From positions 62,001-126,000 of the forward strand of contig CAVXGQ010000005.1 of assembly GCA_963761425.1 (NCBI GenBank): a stretch of 64,000 bases of DNA. Direction: 5' to 3'. Source of the stretch: Bog-793 sp963761425 (GTDB lineage: Bacteria; Actinomycetota; Acidimicrobiia; Acidimicrobiales; Bog-793). The notes beneath the pieces were generated by a model. The model did not search any database. It worked only from the letters and a program-made list of their open reading frames with translations, and was not told where the DNA came from. Positions 37,992 through 47,002 of this stretch are shown here, in pieces. The translations under genes were made by a program, and so were the position numbers. Numbering within the stretch: position 1 is the stretch's first letter; the number at the start of each line of letters is the position of its first letter.

Positions 37992-40687
37992 GCGAGCCAG
38001 CCCGCCAAGAGCTCGGCCGGCTCCCGGTCGTCAATCTGACGATCGACGGACGCCCGGTCGAGGCCTCACCGGGAGAGCTCATCATCGAGGCCGCGGAGCG
38101 AGCGGGGATCTTCATCCCGCGTTTTTGCTACCACCCACGTATGGCCCCGGTCGGTATGTGCCGGATGTGTCTCGTCGAGGTGTCCGGGCTGCGCGGATTC
38201 GTGCTGCAGCCGGCCTGCTTCCTTACGGTGGCCGAAGGCCAGGAGGTGCGCACCGCTTCGCCCAAGGCGGTCAAGGCCCAGCAAGGCGTGCTCGAATTCC
38301 TGCTCATCAACCACCCGCTCGACTGCCCGGTTTGCGACAAGGGAGGGGAGTGCCCGCTGCAGGACCAGGCCCTCTCGCACGGGCCGGGGGAGAGCCGGTT
38401 CGTCGAGGACAAGCGACACTGGGCGAAGCCGATCGAGATCGGCCCGCTCGTTCTGCTCGACCGGGAGCGCTGCATCCAGTGCGCCCGCTGCACGCGCTTC
38501 GCCGAGGAGATCGCCGGAGAGCCGCTCATCAACCTGGCCTTTCGCACCGATGCCGTCGAGGTCGCGACCTTCCCCGAGCAGCCCTTCGGCTCCTACTTCG
38601 CTGGCAACACCATCCAGATCTGTCCGGTCGGCGCCCTCACCGCCCCCGCCTACCGGTTCAAGGCGCGCCCCTGGGATCTCGAGCAGGTCGAGACGACCTG
38701 CACCACCTGCGCGGTGGGTTGCCGCGTGGTGGCGCAGTCGTCGGCGGGACAGCTGGTGCGGTATCTCGGCGTCGACTCGGATCCGGTGAACCAGAGCTGG
38801 ATGTGCGACAAGGGCCGTTATGCCTTCGAGGCGATCCACTCGCCGAACCGTCTCTGCTTCCCGGCTCTCGAGCACCACGACACGCAGGTCCCGGTCGCCT
38901 GGCACGAGGCGCTCGACGAGGCCACGGCGGCGATTCGCCACGCCCACCGGATAGGCGGACCGGAGTCCGTCGGGATCCTCGGCGGGTCCCAGTTCTCGAA
39001 CGAGGACGCCTACGCCTGGGCCAAGCTCGCCAAGGCGGTGCTCGGCACGGATTCGATCGACGCGCAGCTCGGCGACGGGCTCCCGGCCGAGGCGGTTCTC
39101 GGCCTGCCGCACGCGACCATCGACGAGGTAGCTGGGGCCAAGGCCGTCATCACGCTGTCGGGCGACCTGAAAGAGGAGTTGCCGGTGCTCTTCCTGCGCC
39201 TCCGGCGGGCCGCGCTGGCGGGCGTGCCGATCATCGAGTGTTCGACCGCCGCCACCGCGCTCACCCCCTACGCGCGGCAACGACTCGCCTACCTCCCGGG
39301 TCGGATCGCCGGTGTGGTGGCGGCGCTGACCGGCCCCTCTCGGGCCTCGCCGCCGACCGGGGTCGACCCGTTGGCGCTGGCGGCCTCACGGGATCTGCTC
39401 CGGTCGCTCGGCGACGGAGGTGAAGGACTTGTCGTCTTGTACGGACGGCCGTCGCTCGCCGAATCGGCGGCGACTGTCGCCGAGGCGGCGTGGGCGATCG
39501 GCCGGGCCTTCCCCGGCGCCCGCTACCTGCCGGCACTGCGTCGGGGGAACCTGCACGGCGCGCTCGACATGGGTCTGGCGCCGGGAATCCTTCCGGGACG
39601 GGTGGCGCTGGAAGACGGTCGGGTCGCCTTTACGGCCGTCTGGGGGTCGCTGCCCTCGAGGTCCAGCCGTGACGCCCGCGGCATCCTCGAGGCGACGGTC
39701 GACGGTGGAATCACCACCTTGGTGCTTCTCGGGTGCGACCCGCTGGCCGACTGCGCCGACCGCGCCCTGGCGCGGGCCGCGATCGAGCAGGTCCAAAGGC
39801 TCATTTTCGTGGGAACCCACCCCAACGAGACGAGCGCGCTGGCCCAGGTCGTGCTGCCGGTGGCGGGTGACGGCGAGCGGGGCGGCACTACGACGAACTG
39901 CGAGGGTCGGGTGACCCGACTGGCGGCCAAGGTGGTGCCACCGGGGATCGCCTGGCCGGCGTGGACGGTGGCGAGCGAGATCGCGCGACGACTCGGCGTG
40001 CCGCTGGGTCTCGAAGGTGTCGACCAGATCTCGGCCGAGATCGCCCGGGTGGCGCCGGCCTACCGGGGGGTAGACGCGGCGCTGCTCGGAGGGCCGGACC
40101 GTCGCGACGGCGTCGTCGTGCCGCTCGGTGCCGTGCCGGTCGGCGCCGGCGGTCACCGGCCGGGTCCGATCGATCCCATTGCGACGCCAGGGATCCTGTC
40201 GGTCGAGGAGCAGGGCGCCCCGCTCGACCTCGGTTCGGCACGGCCACCCGGAGCCGACGGCGAGGAGGCCGGGCTCGTGGCCGCGGTGAGGGATGGGACG
40301 AGACCACCGCTCCTCACCTACTCTCCGGGTCGGGCGCCGGTGCCGGCCGACGAGGCGGAAGATGGTGCCTACCGTCTCGTCGTGCGCCGGACGCTCTATG
40401 ACCGGGAGACCGCGGTGGTGGAGAGCCCGTCGCTCGCGCCGTTGGTGGCCAAGCCGGCGGTGTTCGTCCACCCCTCGGCGCTCGACGAGATCGGCGTGGT
40501 GGTCGGGGAGACGATCATCGTGCGCAATTCCCGCGACTCGTTGAGCCTGCCCGTCGCCGTCGACGATTCCCTGCCGCACAAGGTCGCGCTCCTCGTCGCC
40601 AACCTGGTCGGGCCGACCGAGCACGGTGCGAACTCGCTCATCGACTCGGCCCAGGTCTCAACGCAAGTCTGGTTGGAGAGGGCGTGA
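37988..40687 (+). CDS. nuoG: NADH-quinone oxidoreductase subunit G (899 aa)
   Basis: Largest peripheral subunit, carrying several Fe-S clusters. The N-terminal ferredoxin domain has FCYHPRMAPVGMCRMCLVEV. Then follow HPLDCPVCDKGGECPLQD, a 4Fe-4S segment RCIQCARCTRFAEEI and a molybdopterin-oxidoreductase-like domain starting TCTTCAVGCRV, whose cysteine set would bind cluster N7. The C-terminal third resembles molybdopterin-binding domains. ATG 37988 overlaps the nuoF stop (ATGA). Confidence 0.94.
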   Translation: MSEPARQELGRLPVVNLTIDGRPVEASPGELIIEAAERAGIFIPRFCYHPRMAPVGMCRMCLVEVSGLRGFVLQPACFLTVAEGQEVRTASPKAVKAQQGVLEFLLINHPLDCPVCDKGGECPLQDQALSHGPGESRFVEDKRHWAKPIEIGPLVLLDRERCIQCARCTRFAEEIAGEPLINLAFRTDAVEVATFPEQPFGSYFAGNTIQICPVGALTAPAYRFKARPWDLEQVETTCTTCAVGCRVVAQSSAGQLVRYLGVDSDPVNQSWMCDKGRYAFEAIHSPNRLCFPALEHHDTQVPVAWHEALDEATAAIRHAHRIGGPESVGILGGSQFSNEDAYAWAKLAKAVLGTDSIDAQLGDGLPAEAVLGLPHATIDEVAGAKAVITLSGDLKEELPVLFLRLRRAALAGVPIIECSTAATALTPYARQRLAYLPGRIAGVVAALTGPSRASPPTGVDPLALAASRDLLRSLGDGGEGLVVLYGRPSLAESAATVAEAAWAIGRAFPGARYLPALRRGNLHGALDMGLAPGILPGRVALEDGRVAFTAVWGSLPSRSSRDARGILEATVDGGITTLVLLGCDPLADCADRALARAAIEQVQRLIFVGTHPNETSALAQVVLPVAGDGERGGTTTNCEGRVTRLAAKVVPPGIAWPAWTVASEIARRLGVPLGLEGVDQISAEIARVAPAYRGVDAALLGGPDRRDGVVVPLGAVPVGAGGHRPGPIDPIATPGILSVEEQGAPLDLGSARPPGADGEEAGLVAAVRDGTRPPLLTYSPGRAPVPADEAEDGAYRLVVRRTLYDRETAVVESPSLAPLVAKPAVFVHPSALDEIGVVVGETIIVRNSRDSLSLPVAVDDSLPHKVALLVANLVGPTEHGANSLIDSAQVSTQVWLERA

Positions 40688-41904
40688 TGGGCGATCCCCT
40701 CTTCTCCCATGGCGTCGATCTCGGTGTGGTGGTGATCGTGCTGGTCAAGGCGGTCATCGCCTTCGGGCTCCTGCTCGTCTCGGTGATGCTGATGATCTGG
40801 TTCGAGCGCAAGGTGCTCTCGGACATGCAGAACCGCATCGGGCCGAACCGGGCGGGGAAGTTCGGGATCCTCCAGACGCTCGCCGACGCAACGAAGCTGT
40901 TCTTTAAAGAGGACCTGCTGCCCGAGCGGGCGGACCGGGTGGTGTTCCGTCTCGCCCCCTTCCTCGCGGTCGTGCCCGCTTTCCTCATCTTTGCCGTCGT
41001 CCCGGTCGGCGGGGTCGTGACCATCGCCCATCACGTCGTCGAGCTCCAGGTGGCCGACCCGCCCATCGGCATCCTTTTGGTGCTGGCGCTGTCTTCGGTC
41101 GCCGTGTACGGCGTGATGCTCGCCGGGTGGTCGTCGGGATCGAAGTATCCGCTCCTCGGCTCGGTGCGGGCCTCGGCGCAGATGATCTCCTACGAGGCGG
41201 CGCTGGGGCTCACCGTGGTGACCGTCATCTTGGAGTCGCACGGGCTTTCCACGCGGGCGATCGTCAACTCCCAGGCCCAGTACTTCTGGCACTGGAATGT
41301 CCTGCGACTGTGGTTCGTGCCATTCGCGATCTTCTTCATCGCCGGGACCGCCGAACTCAACCGGCCCCCCTTCGACCTCGCCGAGGGCGACACCGAGCTC
41401 GTCGGCGGGTTCCACACCGAGTACTCGTCGATCCGTTTCGCCATGTTCTATCTGGCCGAGTTCATGAACACGATCACCATGTCGGCGGTCGTGGTGACCT
41501 TGTTCTTCGGCGGACCCGACGGTCCCGGATTCCACGTGGTGCGCTGGCTCTGGCCAATTCTGTGGTTCCTGGGCAAGACGGTGGTGTTCTTGTACGTCCA
41601 GGTGTGGATCCGCGCCGCCCTCCCGCGGCTCCGCTACGACCAGTTGATGAACCTCGGGTGGAAATGGCTCATCCCGCTCTCGCTCGGCTGGCTCCTGCTC
41701 GTAGCGGCGGCCCAGGTCTCCAGGGACTGGGGCTACGGCGTTCTCGGGGGGGTCGTCTTCGGCGGGCTTCTGCTCGCCCAGGCCCGGGCCACCTCTCGTC
41801 GCCGTCGCGAAGGCCTCGTTGCCGTAGGCCTGGTGTCACCGGGGGATACCGGCGGCCTCGCCGTCGCCCCCACGGCAGCCGACCGGCCTTCGGTGGAGAG
41901 CTGA
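40687..41904 (+). CDS. nuoH: NADH-quinone oxidoreductase subunit H (405 aa)
   Basis: Membrane subunit lining the quinone chamber and linking it to the proton pumps. It has about eight hydrophobic helices and the conserved ERKVLSDMQNRIGPNRAGKF and GTAELNRPPFDLAEGDTELV. The latter includes the acidic residues of the charged funnel. The ATG overlaps the nuoG stop (TGATG). A charged C-terminal tail of about 45 residues is lineage-specific. Confidence 0.95.
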   Translation: MGDPLFSHGVDLGVVVIVLVKAVIAFGLLLVSVMLMIWFERKVLSDMQNRIGPNRAGKFGILQTLADATKLFFKEDLLPERADRVVFRLAPFLAVVPAFLIFAVVPVGGVVTIAHHVVELQVADPPIGILLVLALSSVAVYGVMLAGWSSGSKYPLLGSVRASAQMISYEAALGLTVVTVILESHGLSTRAIVNSQAQYFWHWNVLRLWFVPFAIFFIAGTAELNRPPFDLAEGDTELVGGFHTEYSSIRFAMFYLAEFMNTITMSAVVVTLFFGGPDGPGFHVVRWLWPILWFLGKTVVFLYVQVWIRAALPRLRYDQLMNLGWKWLIPLSLGWLLLVAAAQVSRDWGYGVLGGVVFGGLLLAQARATSRRRREGLVAVGLVSPGDTGGLAVAPTAADRPSVES

Positions 41905-41907
41905 CCG

Positions 41908-42600
41908 ATGGGCGTCTTCGGCCAGACCAATTTCTTCGGTGGATTCTTGGTGGCGGCCAAGCAGGTGCTGCGGCCGCGGGTGACGACCGAGTACCCCGCC
42001 GTGAAGCGGCCGAAGCCCCCACGGCTGCACGGGCGTCACGTCCTCAACCGGTACGAGGACGGAATGGAGAAATGCATCGGCTGTGAGCTCTGCGCCGCGG
42101 TGTGCCCGGCCGACTGCATCTACGTGCGCGGCGCCGACAATCCGGTCGACGCGCCGGTCTCGCCCGGCGAGCGTTACGGCTTTGTGTACGAGATCAACTA
42201 CCTCCGCTGCATCCACTGCGACCTCTGCGTCGAGGCGTGTCCGACCGAGGCGATCACCGAGTCGAAGCTGTTCGAGTTCTCCTTCACTAGCCGGGCCGAC
42301 GCCATCTACACGCGAGACGAGCTCCTCGTCGCCGAGGACGGCAAGCCCCGCCGGTTGCCGTGGGAGGACTGGCGGGAAGGTGAAGACCGCTTCACCTCCG
42401 GTTGGATGCGGGCGACCTCCCCATCGGGCGCCGCCAGCTACGAGGGCCAGGTGCAGTGGTCGGGCGAGCTCGGCTACGGCGTGCGGCCGGCAGAGGCGGG
42501 CCAGACCGGCGAGCGTGACGACGAGGCGACCGGCAACATCTCGATCCGGGAGACCCAGCGCAAGAAGATCCCGGTGCGCTTCGGCGGGAGGAGGCGCTGA
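41908..42600 (+). CDS. nuoI: NADH-quinone oxidoreductase subunit I (230 aa)
   Basis: Connects the Fe-S chain to NuoB through two 4Fe-4S clusters (N6a, N6b). Both CxxCxxCxxxC motifs are present: CIGCELCAAVCPADC and CIHCDLCVEACPTEA. The segment after residue 120 is longer than in E. coli and ends in a basic KKIPVRFGGRRR. Three bases separate it from nuoH. Confidence 0.95.
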   Translation: MGVFGQTNFFGGFLVAAKQVLRPRVTTEYPAVKRPKPPRLHGRHVLNRYEDGMEKCIGCELCAAVCPADCIYVRGADNPVDAPVSPGERYGFVYEINYLRCIHCDLCVEACPTEAITESKLFEFSFTSRADAIYTRDELLVAEDGKPRRLPWEDWREGEDRFTSGWMRATSPSGAASYEGQVQWSGELGYGVRPAEAGQTGERDDEATGNISIRETQRKKIPVRFGGRRR

Positions 42601-43217
42601 TGGCCGGGGCGCTTTTCGCCACCGTGTCGTTGCCGGATCTGGCGACGTTTCTCATCGCCGCGGTGATCTGTGTCGCCGGTTCGCTCGGCGTGGTCTTGGG
42701 GCGCAATCCCGTCCATGCCGCGCTCAGCCTGGTGATGACGCTGCTCGGCGTGGCGGTGCTTTTCGTGGAGGAGAACGCCCAGTTCCTCGCGGCGGTGCAG
42801 ATCATCGTCTACACGGGCGCGATCGTCGTTCTGTTCCTGTTCGTCATCATGCTGCTCGGCGTCGACCGCCAGGAGCGGGTGTTGGTGGACCAATTCCGCG
42901 GCCAACACCTCCTCGCCATGGCCCTCGGGGCCCTGGTCCTCGCCGAGGTGCTGTTGCTCGGCACGGGACACTGGACGACCGGTGCCCACTCGACGACCGG
43001 GGCGCTCAGCCGTCCCCTGTCGAACGTCGCCCAGCTCGGCCGGGCCATCTTCACCACCTACCTGTTGCCGTTCGAGATCACCTCGGCGCTGCTCGTCGTG
43101 GCGGTGGTGGCGGCGGTGGTGCTCGCCCGGCGTTTCGACCGTCCACTCGACGAAGCCGATCCGCCGACGGAGCCACACTCCGGGGCTCCCGACGAGGACG
43201 AGGTGACCAGCCGATGA
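42600..43217 (+). CDS. nuoJ: NADH-quinone oxidoreductase subunit J (205 aa)
   Basis: Membrane subunit with five hydrophobic helices. The conserved VQIIVYTGAIVVLFLFVIML segment includes the pi-bulge helix involved in coupling. The C-terminal tail is acidic. The ATG overlaps the nuoI stop (TGATG). Confidence 0.94.
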   Translation: MAGALFATVSLPDLATFLIAAVICVAGSLGVVLGRNPVHAALSLVMTLLGVAVLFVEENAQFLAAVQIIVYTGAIVVLFLFVIMLLGVDRQERVLVDQFRGQHLLAMALGALVLAEVLLLGTGHWTTGAHSTTGALSRPLSNVAQLGRAIFTTYLLPFEITSALLVVAVVAAVVLARRFDRPLDEADPPTEPHSGAPDEDEVTSR

Positions 43218-43519
43218 CCATCGACGGCGCCTGGTACCTGACGCTGGCGGCGGTGATGTTCAGCATCGGGGCGGTCGGCGTGCTCATCCGGCGCAACGTG
43301 CTGGTCATGTTCATGTGCATCGAGCTGATGCTGAACGCGGCGAACCTCACCTTCGTCACGTTCTCCCGGGAGCTGAACGACATCGCCGGCCAGGTCGCGG
43401 TGTTCTTCGTGCTGGTCGTAGCGGCGGCCGAGGTCGTCGTCGGTCTGGGGATCATCGTCGCCATTTTCCGGCGGCGGGTCGGGGCGACGGCAGACGACCC
43501 CCACGAGCTGAGGGGCTGA
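43214..43519 (+). CDS. nuoK: NADH-quinone oxidoreductase subunit K (101 aa)
   Basis: Small three-helix membrane subunit. It has IGAVGVLIRRNVLVMFMCIE with the functional Glu, ELMLNAANLTFVTF, and VAAAEVVVGLGIIVAIFRR with the second conserved Glu. The ATG overlaps the nuoJ stop (ATGA). Length is exactly typical. Confidence 0.95.
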   Translation: MTIDGAWYLTLAAVMFSIGAVGVLIRRNVLVMFMCIELMLNAANLTFVTFSRELNDIAGQVAVFFVLVVAAAEVVVGLGIIVAIFRRRVGATADDPHELRG

Positions 43520-43526
43520 GGCCGCC

Positions 43527-45413
43527 GTGCTCCATCTCGCCTACCTCATCCCGCTGCTGCCGCTCGGCGGGTTCGCCATCCTGCTCTCGTTCGGTCGGCG
43601 GATCGGCAACCCGGTGGCGGGCTGGATCGCGACCGTGGCGGTGGCGGGGGCGTTCGTCATCTCGGTGATCGTCCTGGTGGCGTTGTTCGGGCACGCGCCC
43701 GATCAGCGGGTGTTCACCCAGCACTGGTTCACCTGGCTGACGGTCGACCGACTCAGCATCGGAGTCGGGCTGCGGATCGACCCGCTGTCGGTCACCATGG
43801 CGCTGTTCGTCACCGGCGTCGGCGCGCTGATCCACCTGTACTCGATCGGCTACATGGAGCACGACGAGGACTTCGCCAAGTTCTTCACCTACCTCAACCT
43901 CTTCGTCTTCTCCATGCTCATGCTGGTTCTGGCGAGCAACCTCGTCATCACCTTCTTCGGGTGGGAAGGGGTCGGCGTCTGCTCGTACCTGCTCATCGCG
44001 TTCTGGTTCCGTCGTCCGGCGGCGGCGAGCGCCGGCAAGAAGGCGATGATCTACAACCGCATCGGGGACGCAGGCTTCTTGGTGGCGCTGTTCCTCATCT
44101 TCGAACGCACCGGGAGCCTCGACTACGCGACCGTGTTCGCCCGGCTCGGTCGCGTCTCCAGCGCGGACCTGGTGGCGATCGCCCTGTTGTTGTTCCTCGG
44201 GGCGGTGGGCAAGTCGGCGCAGATCCCTCTGTTCCCCTGGCTAGCCGACGCGATGGAGGGCCCGACGCCGGTCTCCGCGCTGATCCACGCCGCGACGATG
44301 GTGACGGCGGGCGTCTATCTCATGTGCCGGATCAACCCGATCCTCCACGCCGCGCCGGTGGCGGGACACGTCGTGGCGTGGGTCGGGGTCCTGACCGCCT
44401 TGGTCGCGGCGACGATCGGCTGCGCCCAGACCGACATCAAAAAGGTCCTCGCCTACTCGACGGTTTCCCAGCTCGGCTACATGTTCCTGGCCGCGGGCTG
44501 CGGGGCCTACGTGGCGGCGATCTTCCTCATGCTCGCCCACGCCTTCTACAAGGCGCTGCTGTTCTTGTCAGCGGGATCGGTCATCCACGCCCTCGACGGC
44601 GAGCAGGACCTGAAGAAGATGGGGTCGCTGCGGACCTTGATGCCGGTCACCGCGGTCTGCTTCTTCGTCGGGTGGCTCTCGATCGCCGGGGTGCCGCCGT
44701 TCAGCGGCTTCTGGGCGAAGAGCGACGTGCTGGAGAACGCCTGGGCCGTCAGCCCGGCCCTGTGGGTGATCGGAGCCGTGACGGCGATCCTCACCGCCTA
44801 CTACATGGGCCGCGAGTTCTTCCTCGTGTTCATGGGCGATCGCCGATGGGAGGATGCCAGGCCCGGGGGACGGTCTCCCGGGGACCCGGGTTGGGTGATG
44901 GGCGTTCCGGTGCTGGTGCTGGCAGCGTGCTCGTTTCTCGGGCTGTTCATCGATCTGCCGTTCCACCCGACGTGGACCTTCCTCGAACGTTGGCTGCGAC
45001 CCGTCGTCGGCGCCAACCTCGCCGTCCACCATTTCGGCCTCGCCGAGCTCTGGGGCTTCGGGCTCGCCGACGTGGCCTTCGCGCTGGTCGGCATCGCCAT
45101 GGCGGCCGCGGTGTGGCGGGTGGCCGTGAACCGCCCGAAGCTCGAACCCCGTTTCCTTTTCATGGCCTGGTTCATCGACTGGAGCTACGACCGCTTCGTG
45201 GCGCGTCCGGGGACGGCCATCTCGTCGTTCGCCTCGTCGGTCGTTGACGGAAGGGTGATCGACGGCGCGGTGGAGGGGGTCGCGAAGCTCATCCGGGCCG
45301 GGGGCGACCGGCTGCGGCGTGCCCAGTCCGGCTACCTACGGACCTACGCCCTCACCATCTTCGGCGGGATCGTCATCATCGTGGCCTATCTGGTGACGAG
45401 GGCCGGGTCATGA
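43527..45413 (+). CDS. nuoL: NADH-quinone oxidoreductase subunit L (628 aa)
   Basis: Antiporter-like proton-pumping subunit at the far end of the membrane arm. It has FFGWEGVGVCSYLLIAFWF with the key Glu, KSAQIPLFPWLADAMEGPTP with the key Lys, and HAATMVTAGVYL. The long lateral helix region is in the C-terminal part. GTG 43527 starts seven bases after nuoK. Confidence 0.95.
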   Translation: MLHLAYLIPLLPLGGFAILLSFGRRIGNPVAGWIATVAVAGAFVISVIVLVALFGHAPDQRVFTQHWFTWLTVDRLSIGVGLRIDPLSVTMALFVTGVGALIHLYSIGYMEHDEDFAKFFTYLNLFVFSMLMLVLASNLVITFFGWEGVGVCSYLLIAFWFRRPAAASAGKKAMIYNRIGDAGFLVALFLIFERTGSLDYATVFARLGRVSSADLVAIALLLFLGAVGKSAQIPLFPWLADAMEGPTPVSALIHAATMVTAGVYLMCRINPILHAAPVAGHVVAWVGVLTALVAATIGCAQTDIKKVLAYSTVSQLGYMFLAAGCGAYVAAIFLMLAHAFYKALLFLSAGSVIHALDGEQDLKKMGSLRTLMPVTAVCFFVGWLSIAGVPPFSGFWAKSDVLENAWAVSPALWVIGAVTAILTAYYMGREFFLVFMGDRRWEDARPGGRSPGDPGWVMGVPVLVLAACSFLGLFIDLPFHPTWTFLERWLRPVVGANLAVHHFGLAELWGFGLADVAFALVGIAMAAAVWRVAVNRPKLEPRFLFMAWFIDWSYDRFVARPGTAISSFASSVVDGRVIDGAVEGVAKLIRAGGDRLRRAQSGYLRTYALTIFGGIVIIVAYLVTRAGS

Positions 45414-47002
45414 CCCGGCACGTGGTCGTGTTGAGCCTGGCGGCGGTCGCCGACCAACGCGCCTTCCCGTTCCTCACGGTGCTCGTCCTTCTTCCGGTCG
45501 GGGCGGCGGTCGCCGCCCTCCTGCTTCCCCGCCGGGCCAGCTGGGCGATACGAACCGTTGGCTTGCTGGGGACCTTCGGCGTGCTGGGCCTCGCCGCGGC
45601 GGTGCTCGACGAGTTCCAGTCCGGCTTCGGCGGCTACCAGATGGTCTCGGATCACCCCTGGATCGGCTCGCTGGGGATCTCGTGGAATCTCGGCGTCGAC
45701 GGGATCTCGCTGTTTTTGGTGTTGCTCTCGGCGTTGCTCTTCGTGCTGGCCTTGGTTGGCGCGGGGGAGCGGTCCAACGTGAAGTCGTTCACGGTTTGGA
45801 TCCTCCTCCTCGAAGCGGCCTGTCTCGGGAGCTTTCTGTCGCTCGACCTTCTGATGTTCTTCCTGTTCTTCGAGACGACGCTCGTGCCGGTGTACTTCAT
45901 CATCGGCGGCTGGGGCCACGAGCGACGGAACCACGCCGCGATGAAGTTCTTCATCTACACCTTCACGGGCTCGGCGGTGATGCTGGTCGGCATCCTGACG
46001 CTGGTCTCCATCCACGAGGGACAGACCGGGGTGACGACGTTCGACATCCGCCAGCTCGCCGAGACCCATCTGAGCGGGGCCGCCGGGGTGCTGCTGCTGC
46101 TCGCCTTCACCGCCGCCTTCGCGGTCAAGGCACCGATCTTCCCCTTCCACACCTGGTCGCCCGACGCTTATCGGGAGGCCCCAGTCGCCGGTTCGGTGCT
46201 GCTGGCGGGCATCACCGCCAAGCTCGGCACCTACGGCATCGTCCGGTTCGACCTCGGCCTGTTCCCCCACGCCGTGGTGGTCCTGGCGCCGGTGTTCTTA
46301 ACGCTCGGCGCGGTCGGCATCATCTACGGGGCGCTCGTTGCCGCGGTGCAAAAAGACCTGAAGCGCCTGGTCGCCTATTCATCGCTCGCGCACATCGGCT
46401 TCATCGTGGTCGGTGCCTTCGCCCTCACCGGCGAGGCGGTCTCGGGCGCCGTCCTCCAGATGCTGAACCACGGGATCATCATCGCGGCCCTCTTCTTGCT
46501 CGTGGCGATGATCCACCGGCGGCGCCAGACGATGTCGGTCGCCCATCTTGGCGGGCTCCAGAAGCGGGCGCCGGTGATGGCGGCGATCTTCACCGTCGTC
46601 GCGCTGGCCTCGATCGGTGTTCCGGGCCTCAACGGCTTCGTCGGCGAGTTCCTCATCCTCGCCGGCACCTTCATCACCCACCGGTGGTGGGCGGTGGTGG
46701 CGACGGCCGGGGTCGTGCTGGCCGCGGTCTATCTGCTCTGGGCCTACCAGCAGATCTTCCACGGTCCCGAGCGGGAGTCCGAGCGCGGCAAGCCTTTCCG
46801 CGAGATCACCTGGCGGGAGGGCGCCGTCATGGCGCCGCTACTCCTGCTCATCGTGTTCTTAGGCGTCTATCCCAAGCCGGTGCTCGACCGGATCACTCCT
46901 TCGGTCGACCAGCTGGTCACCCACATCGAGCAGGTGGCGCACCCCACCATCCCCAAGGTCGGCCAGCCTGAGCTCACCGTCCGGCCGGAGGGGACGAAGT
47001 GA
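45410..47002 (+). CDS. nuoM: NADH-quinone oxidoreductase subunit M (530 aa)
   Basis: Second antiporter-like pump. It has FFLFFETTLVPVYFIIGGWG with the conserved Glu, FAVKAPIFPFHTWSPDAYRE with the conserved Lys, and KRLVAYSSLAHIGFI. ATG 45410 overlaps the nuoL stop (ATGA). Confidence 0.95.
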   Translation: MTRHVVVLSLAAVADQRAFPFLTVLVLLPVGAAVAALLLPRRASWAIRTVGLLGTFGVLGLAAAVLDEFQSGFGGYQMVSDHPWIGSLGISWNLGVDGISLFLVLLSALLFVLALVGAGERSNVKSFTVWILLLEAACLGSFLSLDLLMFFLFFETTLVPVYFIIGGWGHERRNHAAMKFFIYTFTGSAVMLVGILTLVSIHEGQTGVTTFDIRQLAETHLSGAAGVLLLLAFTAAFAVKAPIFPFHTWSPDAYREAPVAGSVLLAGITAKLGTYGIVRFDLGLFPHAVVVLAPVFLTLGAVGIIYGALVAAVQKDLKRLVAYSSLAHIGFIVVGAFALTGEAVSGAVLQMLNHGIIIAALFLLVAMIHRRRQTMSVAHLGGLQKRAPVMAAIFTVVALASIGVPGLNGFVGEFLILAGTFITHRWWAVVATAGVVLAAVYLLWAYQQIFHGPERESERGKPFREITWREGAVMAPLLLLIVFLGVYPKPVLDRITPSVDQLVTHIEQVAHPTIPKVGQPELTVRPEGTK